A stretch of 64,000 nucleotides of DNA from Nocardioides sp. JQ2195 (GTDB lineage: Bacteria; Actinomycetota; Actinomycetes; Propionibacteriales; Nocardioidaceae). Position 1 is the first letter of the stretch; each line of letters begins with the position of its first letter. The position numbers were made by a program, and so were the translations under genes. Location of the stretch: contig NZ_CP050902.1 of the NCBI RefSeq assembly GCF_012272695.1, positions 1,798,001 to 1,862,000 of the forward strand, given 5' to 3'. A model generated the notes under the pieces. That model was not told the DNA's origin. It worked only from the letters and a program-made list of their open reading frames with translations, and did not search any database. Positions 42,311-49,033 of this stretch are shown piece after piece.

Positions 42311-43884
42311 GAGTTCTCCTCCAGCAGGTCGGTGGCCGGGTTGTAGTAGGCGTCGGACTTCTCGGCGACCCCGTCGAGCCCGCGGCCGGCGTCGGAGGGC
42401 CGCTTCATCAGCCCGAACGTGCCGTCCGCGATCGCGTCGAGCAGGCCGTCCTCGTGGGCGACGATCTTCTCCATCAGGTCGATCGACTCCCCCAGCACCT
42501 GCTTGGCGCGGTTCGCGATGAAGCCGTCGGGCGCGGGCCGGAAGTCCTCGTGGAGGTTGCCGGCCGCGTTCATCACGTAGCGCACGTTCTGCAGCGCCAG
42601 GTCGCGGTCGGAGAGCCACGGGGTGACCACGGCCTCGGTCATCATGCCGACCAGCAGGATGCCCTGGCCGGTCATCGCGCCGACGAGGTTGAAGAAGCCG
42701 TCGAGCAGGTAGCCCCGGAACACGTCGCCGGTCATGTGCCGTGTCGGCGGCATCCACTTCAGCGGAGCATCCGGGAACAGGGTGCGGGCCAGCATCGCGT
42801 GGGCCAGCTCGAGCCGGAAGGAGTCCGGGACCTCGGGGTCGATCTCGAACGCGTGTCCCAGGCCGAGCTGCCAGTCGTCGAGCCCGGCCTCCCGGGCGAA
42901 GTACTCGTTGAGCAGCTGGCTGGTGGTGACGGTGTTCGCAGCCTCGACCGCGTCGGCAGTGGTGAGGTAGTTGTCCTCGCCGGTGTTGATGATGATGCCG
43001 GCGCGGGCGTGGATCTGGCGGCTCAACCGCTGGTCGACGAAGGTGCGGACCGGGTTGATGTCGCGGAAGAGGATGCCGTACATCGAGTCGTTCAGCATCA
43101 TGTCGAGGCGCTCCATGCCGGCCAGCGCTGCGATCTCGGGCATGCACAGCCCGGACGCGTAGTTCGTCAGCCGGATGTATCGGCCGAGCTCCCGGCTGGA
43201 CTCGTCGAGCGCCGCCCGCATCAGGCGGAAGTTCTCCTGGGTGGCGTAGGTTCCGGCGAAGCCCTCCCGGGTCGCGCCCTCGGGGACGTAGTCGAGCAGT
43301 GACTGGCCGGTGGAGCGGATCACCGCGATCACGTCGGCGCCCTCACGGGCGGCTGCCTGGGCCTGCGGGACGTCCTCGTAGATGTCGCCGGTGGCCACGA
43401 TCAGGTAGATCCACGGCTTGCGGGGTGCGTCACCGACGTCGCGGATCAGCTGCTCCCGCTCGACGCGGCGCTGGTCCATGCGGCGTACGCCGTGGGCGAC
43501 CTGCTGGCGCGACGCCTGCGCCGCCGACGTGGCCTCGGCGCCCTCGGGCAGCCGGAAGCGGACCGAACCGGCGGAGGCCTTCTGGGCCAGCGTGGCGAGG
43601 TCCTCGGCCTCGCCACGGAGCAGGGCGTCCCACACCGGCAGGGCGACGCCGTGCTCGAGGCCCACGTCACCCCGGACGCTGTCGAGCAGGAGGTTCACCC
43701 ACGGTGTGCCGTCGGCGTCGGCGCCCTCGAGCCCGCCGAGGCGAAGCATGGCCCGCTCCACCGAGACGGTGGTGTGGCGCTTGGTCATCTCGACGATCGG
43801 CGCCCCGACCGTGGCGGCCAGGGCGCGAGCCCTGGCGATCACGGCGGGGTCCAGGTCGAGCATGCCGGGTCGATTGGCGGTCAT
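42307..43884 (-). CDS. kamD: Lysine 5,6-aminomutase alpha subunit
   Basis: 525 residues, the usual size of KamD. Conserved features include RAMLRLGG near the N-terminus, PWIYLIVATGDIYEDVPQA, DVIAVIRSTGQSLLDYVPEG, NYASGLCMPEIAALAGMERLDMMLNDSMYG and the KWMPPTRHMTGDVF region. It forms the TIM-barrel that holds substrate, PLP and the adenosyl group while KamE carries B12. Its ATG overlaps the kdd stop (TGATG), so it is translationally coupled. Confidence 0.93.
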   Translation of the reverse strand: MTANRPGMLDLDPAVIARARALAATVGAPIVEMTKRHTTVSVERAMLRLGGLEGADADGTPWVNLLLDSVRGDVGLEHGVALPVWDALLRGEAEDLATLAQKASAGSVRFRLPEGAEATSAAQASRQQVAHGVRRMDQRRVEREQLIRDVGDAPRKPWIYLIVATGDIYEDVPQAQAAAREGADVIAVIRSTGQSLLDYVPEGATREGFAGTYATQENFRLMRAALDESSRELGRYIRLTNYASGLCMPEIAALAGMERLDMMLNDSMYGILFRDINPVRTFVDQRLSRQIHARAGIIINTGEDNYLTTADAVEAANTVTTSQLLNEYFAREAGLDDWQLGLGHAFEIDPEVPDSFRLELAHAMLARTLFPDAPLKWMPPTRHMTGDVFRGYLLDGFFNLVGAMTGQGILLVGMMTEAVVTPWLSDRDLALQNVRYVMNAAGNLHEDFRPAPDGFIANRAKQVLGESIDLMEKIVAHEDGLLDAIADGTFGLMKRPSDAGRGLDGVAEKSDAYYNPATDLLEENS

Positions 43885-44930
43885 CAGTGCCTTCCTTCGA
43901 AGAGCTCGCGGACCCCGGCGTTGGCACGCAGCAGGTCCAGGGCGTACGCCGCGTGGCCGGGCACGTAACCGTTGCCGACCAGCATGGTCACGTCGGCGGC
44001 CAGCCCCTCGGCGCCCAGCGCCGCGGCGGAGAACGAGGTGGCCATGCTGAAGAAGATCACCGTGCCCTGGTCGGCGGTGGAGAGGATCGCGCCACCCTCG
44101 CAGCCGGGCACGTCGACACAGACCACGGTCACGTCGGCTGGTCCTCCGGCGGCGGTGACGGCGGTGCGCAGGGCCAGTGGGTCGCGGGCGTCGGCGAGCA
44201 CGACCTCGTCGGCCAGGCCGGCCGCCTTGAGACGGGCCGCCTCCGTCTCGGTGGGGACGACGCCGATCGTGCGTGCGGCACCGGCGTGGCGGGCTGCCGC
44301 CAAGGACAGGGAGCCGCTCTTGCCGCCCCCGCCGATCACCGCGACGGTCGGGGCGTCGTACTGCTTGACGACGCGGCTGGTCAGCGCCGGCGCACCGCAC
44401 ACGTCCATGACGGACAACGCGAGGTCGTGGTCGAGGTCGTCGGGCAGGACGGCCGCGATCGAGCGACCGAAGAGGATGGCGTACCCGTCGCAGGGGACCT
44501 GTTCGCCGAGCCCGTCCCAGGCGGCGAGCCGGTCCTCGATGACCAGCGGGGTCAGGGTCAGCGACACCAGGGTGGCCACGCGGTCGCCGACCGACAGACC
44601 GAGTGCGGACGTGGGTCCGACCTCCTCGACGACACCGATGAGCATGCCGCCCGAGCCGGTCTCGGGATTCTGCATCTTGCCGCGGGTGGCGACGATGTCG
44701 AGGACCGCGGCACGGATCGCGTCGCCGTCGGGCTCGCCGCCGGGGCCGGTGTGGGTGCGCTCCAGCTGGCGGTAGGAGGCGGCGTCGAGGTTCAGCTTCT
44801 CGACACGGATCCGCACCTCGTCGGGCCACAGCTCGCGCCGGGTCTCGAGGCGTTGGGCTGCCTGGGGCAGCACCACCCGTTCGTCCAGGACCCGGTGGAG
44901 GCCGTTGGGATCGCTGTTCGTGCCCGACAT
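43884..44930 (-). CDS. kdd: L-erythro-3,5-diaminohexanoate dehydrogenase
   Basis: 348 residues from ATG behind GGGAGG. The N-terminal GroES-like part (GLHRVLDERVVLPQAAQRL, SGGMLIGVVEEVG) is followed by a Rossmann domain with VAVIGGGGKSGSLSLAAARHAGA and a VVCVDVPGCEGG strand. Kdd oxidatively deaminates 3,5-diaminohexanoate to 3-keto-5-aminohexanoate with NAD(P). It is the first gene of the minus-strand arm of the divergon, and its downstream neighbours fit the same pathway. Confidence 0.9.
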   Translation of the reverse strand: MSGTNSDPNGLHRVLDERVVLPQAAQRLETRRELWPDEVRIRVEKLNLDAASYRQLERTHTGPGGEPDGDAIRAAVLDIVATRGKMQNPETGSGGMLIGVVEEVGPTSALGLSVGDRVATLVSLTLTPLVIEDRLAAWDGLGEQVPCDGYAILFGRSIAAVLPDDLDHDLALSVMDVCGAPALTSRVVKQYDAPTVAVIGGGGKSGSLSLAAARHAGAARTIGVVPTETEAARLKAAGLADEVVLADARDPLALRTAVTAAGGPADVTVVCVDVPGCEGGAILSTADQGTVIFFSMATSFSAAALGAEGLAADVTMLVGNGYVPGHAAYALDLLRANAGVRELFEGRH

Positions 44931-44986
44931 GACGGGGTGTCCTCCCTCACTCTTTGCCCTGCGCCGTAAATCTTGCGGCGTGGCAT

Positions 44987-45016
44987 TTGATTCGCCGTAC
45001 GATCTCCACCTACTCT
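44987..45016 (+). promoter_or_regulatory. Candidate promoter of kamA
   Basis: TTGATT (44987-44992) and TACTCT (45011-45016) are spaced by 18 bp in the 157-bp divergent spacer between kdd and kamA, with the kamA ATG about 70 bp downstream. No operator could be assigned. Confidence 0.4.
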
Positions 45017-45087
45017 GACAGAAGAGGCGCGTGTCACACAAACGACCCGCCGCGCACCACGACGTCGCACCCGACAGGAGCAAGCCG

Positions 45088-46554
45088 ATGAGCATCGAGA
45101 CCTCGATCGCATCCCTCATCGAGGGACAGACCGGTCAGCCGTACCCCTACCGCAGGACCGAGCTCGTGGAGCCCGACTGGACGCGTCTTCCCGGGTGGAA
45201 GGACGTCACCCGCGATGAGTGGGAGTCGGTGCAGTGGCAGCGCTCGCACTGCGTGAAGAACCTCAAGCAGCTGCGCGAGCTGCTCGGAGACCTCGTTGAC
45301 GATCGCTTCTACGCCGACCTCGAGCGCGACCAGGCCGAGCGCGCCACCATGTCGATGCTGGTCCCGCCGCAGATGATGAACACCATGGCGCCGCACGTCC
45401 AGCCTGCCGGGCCGGGCTCGCTGACCGATGCCTTCTACGCCGACCCGGTGCGCCACTACATGCTCCCGGTCTTCTCCGACCGGCGTACCGACTGGCCCTC
45501 CCACCCCCACGCCACGCGCGACTCGCTGCACGAGCACGACATGTGGGTGGCCGAGGGGCTGACCCACCGCTACCCCACCAAGGTGCTGGCCGAGCTGCTG
45601 CCGACCTGCCCGCAGTACTGCGGGCACTGCACGCGCATGGACCTGGTCGGCAACTCGACGCCGGTGATCGAGAAGCTCAAGTTCTCCGCCAAGCCCGTCG
45701 ACCGGCTCGACTCGATGATGGAGTACCTCCGCAACACCCCGCAGGTCCGCGACGTCGTCGTCTCCGGCGGTGACGTGGCCAACATGCCCTGGCCGCGACT
45801 GGAGGACTTCCTCACCCGTGTCCTCGAGATCGAGAACATCCGCGACATCCGCCTGGCCACCAAGGCGCTGATGGGTCTCCCCCAGCACTGGTTGCAGGAC
45901 GAGGTGCGCGCCGGCATGGAGCGCGTCGCCACCATCGCCCGTAAGCGCGGCGTCTCGATCGCCATCCACACCCACGTCAACCACGCCAACTCGGTGACCC
46001 CCCTGGTCGCCAAGGCGTCGAAGGCGATGCTCGAGACCGGCATCCGCGACGTGCGCAACCAGGGGGTGCTGCTCAACGGCGTCAACGCCGACCCCCACGC
46101 GCTGCTCGACCTGTGCTTCACGCTGCTCGACGGTGCGCAGATCATGCCCTACTACTTCTACATGTGCGACATGATCCCCTACTCCGAGCACTGGCGGGTC
46201 TCGGTCAAGGACGCCCAGCACCTGCAGCACCACATCATGGGCTACCTCCCCGGCTTCGCGACGCCGCGCATCGTCTGCGACGTCCCGTTCGTCGGCAAGC
46301 GCTGGGTGCACCAGCTCGCGTCGTACGACGAGGTGCGCGGCATCTCCGGATGGACGAAGAACTACCGCACCTCGATCGAGGCCACGGATGCAGACGCCTT
46401 GTCCCGGGAGTACCACTACTACGACCCGATCCACACCCTGCCGCTCGAGGGCCAGGAGTGGTGGGCCGAGCACGGCAACCTCGACGAGTCCGCGCTGAAG
46501 GCGGCTGAGGTGGCGGAGGCGTCCCGGCGCACGGCGGCCCTCCAGGCCCACTGA
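45088..46554 (+). CDS. kamA: Lysine 2,3-aminomutase (divergent)
   Basis: 488 residues from ATG behind ACAGGAG, longer than the roughly 416 of clostridial KamA. The radical-SAM cluster motif CPQYCGHCTR (CxxxCxxC) is intact. Substrate-contact aspartates are recognisable in YYFYMCDM (position of Asp293) and IVCDVP (position of Asp330). The PLP lysine motif, PGGGGK in the model enzyme, reads PFVGK, one residue shorter. It converts L-lysine to L-beta-lysine, the first step of the pathway continued by KamDE, Kdd and Kal encoded opposite. A strong hairpin follows the gene. Confidence 0.88.
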   Translation: MSIETSIASLIEGQTGQPYPYRRTELVEPDWTRLPGWKDVTRDEWESVQWQRSHCVKNLKQLRELLGDLVDDRFYADLERDQAERATMSMLVPPQMMNTMAPHVQPAGPGSLTDAFYADPVRHYMLPVFSDRRTDWPSHPHATRDSLHEHDMWVAEGLTHRYPTKVLAELLPTCPQYCGHCTRMDLVGNSTPVIEKLKFSAKPVDRLDSMMEYLRNTPQVRDVVVSGGDVANMPWPRLEDFLTRVLEIENIRDIRLATKALMGLPQHWLQDEVRAGMERVATIARKRGVSIAIHTHVNHANSVTPLVAKASKAMLETGIRDVRNQGVLLNGVNADPHALLDLCFTLLDGAQIMPYYFYMCDMIPYSEHWRVSVKDAQHLQHHIMGYLPGFATPRIVCDVPFVGKRWVHQLASYDEVRGISGWTKNYRTSIEATDADALSREYHYYDPIHTLPLEGQEWWAEHGNLDESALKAAEVAEASRRTAALQAH

Positions 46555-46558
46555 GGCT

Positions 46559-46596
46559 CGGCACCCGGGTCCGCTTGTCCTCAGGCCCGGGTGCCG
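46559..46596 (+). terminator. Terminator of kamA
   Basis: CGGCACCCGGG pairs perfectly with CCCGGGTGCCG (11 bp) just after the kamA stop. Confidence 0.65.
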
Positions 46597-46684
46597 GGAA
46601 GAGTGGTGTGATCCGCGAGGTCCCGATGAGTTCGTGGCGCTGCGCGGGTCAACCCTCCCACCAACCCCGCGAGAGGACATCGTC

Positions 46685-47167
46685 ATGCAGAAGATCGTCA
46701 CGAACCTCTGGTTCGACAACAATGCCGAGGAAGCCATCGAGCACTACATCTCGGTGCTCGGAGACGGCAAGGTGCTCAACGTCGTGACCTACGGCGCTGA
46801 CCAGATGGGTGAGGAGGGCACCGCCATGGCCGTTGAGTTCGAGCTGATGGGCCAGCGCTTCGTCGGCATCAACGGCGGCCCCATGTTCACCTTCAGCGAG
46901 GCGATCTCGCTCGAGGTCCGCTGCGCTGACCAGGCGGAGATCGACAGGGTCTGGGACGGGCTGGTCGAAGGTGGGCTGGAGCAGCCGTGCGGCTGGCTCA
47001 AGGACAAGTACGGCCTCTCCTGGCAGGTCGGGCCCGAGAACCTGTCCGACTACACGACCGGTGATCCCGCAGCGGTCGCCCGTTTCATGGCCAAGATGCT
47101 GTCCACCAACGGCAAGTTCAACCTGGCCGAGCTCCAAGCGGCGTACGACGGCACCGACGTGAGCTGA
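46685..47167 (+). CDS. PhnB-like VOC family protein
   Basis: 160 residues. It begins MQKIVTNLWFDNNAEEAIEHYISVLG and has FELMGQRFVGINGGPMFTFSEAISLEV and the GWLKDKYGLSWQVGP segment. This is the PhnB/3-demethylubiquinone-methyltransferase-like VOC group (COG3865). The C-terminal AVARFMAKMLSTNGKFNLAELQAAYDG is conserved there. Members are often mis-annotated as methyltransferases; the real activity is unknown. Confidence 0.86.
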   Translation: MQKIVTNLWFDNNAEEAIEHYISVLGDGKVLNVVTYGADQMGEEGTAMAVEFELMGQRFVGINGGPMFTFSEAISLEVRCADQAEIDRVWDGLVEGGLEQPCGWLKDKYGLSWQVGPENLSDYTTGDPAAVARFMAKMLSTNGKFNLAELQAAYDGTDVS

Positions 47168-47185
47168 CGCTGACCGGCTGCGGCC

Positions 47186-47626
47186 TCAGCCGGAGACCGG
47201 GCGGTTCTCGTAGGGCGTGGAGAGCACGATCGTGGTGCGTGTGGAGACGTTCGCGACCCCACGGATCCTTGCCAGGAGGTCTTCCAGGTCGGCAGGCGTG
47301 GGTACCCGCACCTTGAGGATGTAGGACTCCTCGCCCGCGACCGACCAGCAGGACTCGATCTGGCTGATGTCGGCCAGCCGGTCCGGGTAGTCGTCAGGCT
47401 GCGAAGGATCGATCGGTGTGATCGAGATGAACGCCGTCAGGGGAAGGCCGGTCTGGTCGTGGTCGATCGTGGCGCCGTAGCCCTTGATCAGACCGCGCTG
47501 CTCCAGCCGCTTGACCCGTTGGTGCACGGCCGAGGTCGACAACCCAGTCGCCTTGCCGAGGTCGGTGTAGGACATCCGCCCGTCGGCCGCCAGCAGGGTC
47601 AGGATGAGGCGATCGGTTTCTTCCAC
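47186..47626 (-). CDS. Lrp/AsnC-family transcriptional regulator
   Basis: 146 residues from GTG. The N-terminal HTH is ILTLLAADGRMSYTDLGKATGLSTSAVHQRVKRLEQRG and the C-terminal RAM domain contains CWSVAGEESYILKVRV and RIRGVANVSTRTTIVLST. Lrp-type regulators respond to amino acids. Its location near the lysine cluster makes it a candidate regulator, but a VOC gene and kamA lie between, so this is weak inference. The start has TACGCT at 6 nt. Confidence 0.9.
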   Translation of the reverse strand: MEETDRLILTLLAADGRMSYTDLGKATGLSTSAVHQRVKRLEQRGLIKGYGATIDHDQTGLPLTAFISITPIDPSQPDDYPDRLADISQIESCWSVAGEESYILKVRVPTPADLEDLLARIRGVANVSTRTTIVLSTPYENRPVSG

Positions 47627-47632
47627 CGGGGC

Positions 47633-47638
47633 AGCGTA
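47633..47638 (-). promoter_or_regulatory. TACGCT -10 element of the Lrp-type gene
   Basis: TACGCT-N6-GTG; leaderless start inferred. Confidence 0.45.
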
Positions 47639-47674
47639 GCGAAAACCGCGGCCCCTCCTGAGAGACTTCACCAC

Positions 47675-48601
47675 GTGACCACGCAGCGATTGATGCTCCT
47701 CGACACCGCCAGCCTCTATTTCCGGGCGTTCTTCGGCGTTCCGGACTCGATGAGGGCCCCCGACGGCACCCCGATCAATGCCGTGCGCGGCCTGATGGAC
47801 TTCATCAGCAGGTTGGTCGGTGAGTACCAGCCGACGCACCTGGCCTGCTGCTGGGACAACGACTGGCGACCGCAGTGGCGGGTCGACCTCATCCCGACCT
47901 ACAAGGCGCACCGGGTGGTCGAGGTGGTGCCGGGACCGGCTCCGGACGTGGAGGAGGTGCCGGACCCGCTGGAGGCGCAGATCCCCATCATCGTCGACAT
48001 GCTGGAGGCCTTCGGGATCGCGATCGTCGGTGCCGACGAGATGGAGGCCGACGACGTGATCGGCACGCTGGCCACCGAGGCCGGGATGCCCGTGGACATC
48101 GTCACCGGGGACCGTGACCTGTTCCAGCTCGTCGACGACGAGGCCGAGGTGCGCGTCCTCTACACGGCACGCGGCGTCGGCAGGCACGAGCGTGTCGACA
48201 ACGCCTGGGTGCGCACGAAGTACGACGTCGAGGCGAGCCAGTACGCCGACTTCGCGACCCTGCGCGGTGACACCTCCGACGGTCTGCCGGGAGTGAAGGG
48301 CGTGGGCGACAAGACCGCTGCCACGCTCCTCGGTCGGTTTGTCGACATCAAGACGATTGCCGCGGCGGCCCAGGATCCCGAGTCCGACATGGGGCCCGGT
48401 CCGCGCGGCAAGATCAAGGCGTCCCTCGACTACCTCGAGGTGGCACCGACCGTGGTCGCCGTACGCCGTGATCTCGACATCGGCGACGTCGACCTGACCC
48501 TGCCGCGAACTCCCGCGCACCCCGAGCGCGTCATCGAGCTCGACCAGCGGTGGGGGCTCGGGAGCTCGGCGGTCCGACTGGTCGAGGCGCTCCAGGGATA
48601 G
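47675..48601 (+). CDS. 5'-3' exonuclease (PolA N-terminal-type FEN domain)
   Basis: 308 residues from GTG. It has the metal-binding FEN-nuclease motifs LMLLDTASLYFRAFFG, EMEADDVIGTLA, DIVTGDRDLFQLV and LRGDTSDGLPGVKGVGDKTAATLL (helix-hairpin-helix). It is a stand-alone 5' nuclease without a polymerase domain, as in mycobacteria. It acts on flaps and RNA primers in replication and repair. Confidence 0.9.
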   Translation: MTTQRLMLLDTASLYFRAFFGVPDSMRAPDGTPINAVRGLMDFISRLVGEYQPTHLACCWDNDWRPQWRVDLIPTYKAHRVVEVVPGPAPDVEEVPDPLEAQIPIIVDMLEAFGIAIVGADEMEADDVIGTLATEAGMPVDIVTGDRDLFQLVDDEAEVRVLYTARGVGRHERVDNAWVRTKYDVEASQYADFATLRGDTSDGLPGVKGVGDKTAATLLGRFVDIKTIAAAAQDPESDMGPGPRGKIKASLDYLEVAPTVVAVRRDLDIGDVDLTLPRTPAHPERVIELDQRWGLGSSAVRLVEALQG

Positions 48602-48604
48602 GTT
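48599..48604 (+). promoter_or_regulatory. TAGGTT -10 element of the DUF3054 gene
   Basis: TAGGTT-N6-ATG. It overlaps the exonuclease stop codon (TAG); leaderless start inferred. Confidence 0.45.
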
Positions 48605-48610
48605 GGAGCC

Positions 48611-49033
48611 ATGTCTCCACGCGCCCTGAAGGCACTGGTTGCCGACCTCGTCCTGATCCTGCTCTTCGCCGCGCTCGGTCGTGCCGAGCACGACAGGGGC
48701 AACGTCGTCCTGGGGGTGCTCGGTACCGCGTGGCCGTTCCTGGTCGGAGCACTTCTCGGGTGGATCCTGGTCAGGCAGCTCGGGCGGCGAGAAGCGGTCG
48801 CCATCGGCCCCGGCATCACCGTGTGGATCTCGACGGTCCTGCTCGGCATGGTCCTGCGCCAGCTCAGCGGCGCCGGCACCGCGTTCTCGTTCATCGTCGT
48901 CGCCACCGTGGTGCTCGGGGTGTTCCTGGTCGGGTCGCGGGCCGTGGTCGCGTTGATCGCGAACCGGAAGGTCGCCCGGGCCTCAGCAACCCGGGGTGGC
49001 GCGGGTCAGTCGGTGCCGGCCACCGACGAGTAG
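48611..49033 (+). CDS. DUF3054 membrane protein
   Basis: 140 residues with four hydrophobic helices. The DUF3054 features are LVLILLFAALGRAEHD, TAWPFLVGALLGWI and VWISTVLLGMVLRQLSGAGTAFSFIVVATVVLGVFLVG with the conserved Arg-Ala/Gly steps. It is of unknown function. Its last 28 bases overlap the 3' end of the convergent helicase gene, so both C-terminal codon sets read through the same DNA. Confidence 0.83.
   Translation: MSPRALKALVADLVLILLFAALGRAEHDRGNVVLGVLGTAWPFLVGALLGWILVRQLGRREAVAIGPGITVWISTVLLGMVLRQLSGAGTAFSFIVVATVVLGVFLVGSRAVVALIANRKVARASATRGGAGQSVPATDE

Noticed and set aside
45034..46737. 567-residue minus-strand frame over kamA
   Set aside because: Shadow of a radical-SAM gene with an intact CxxxCxxC motif on the plus strand.
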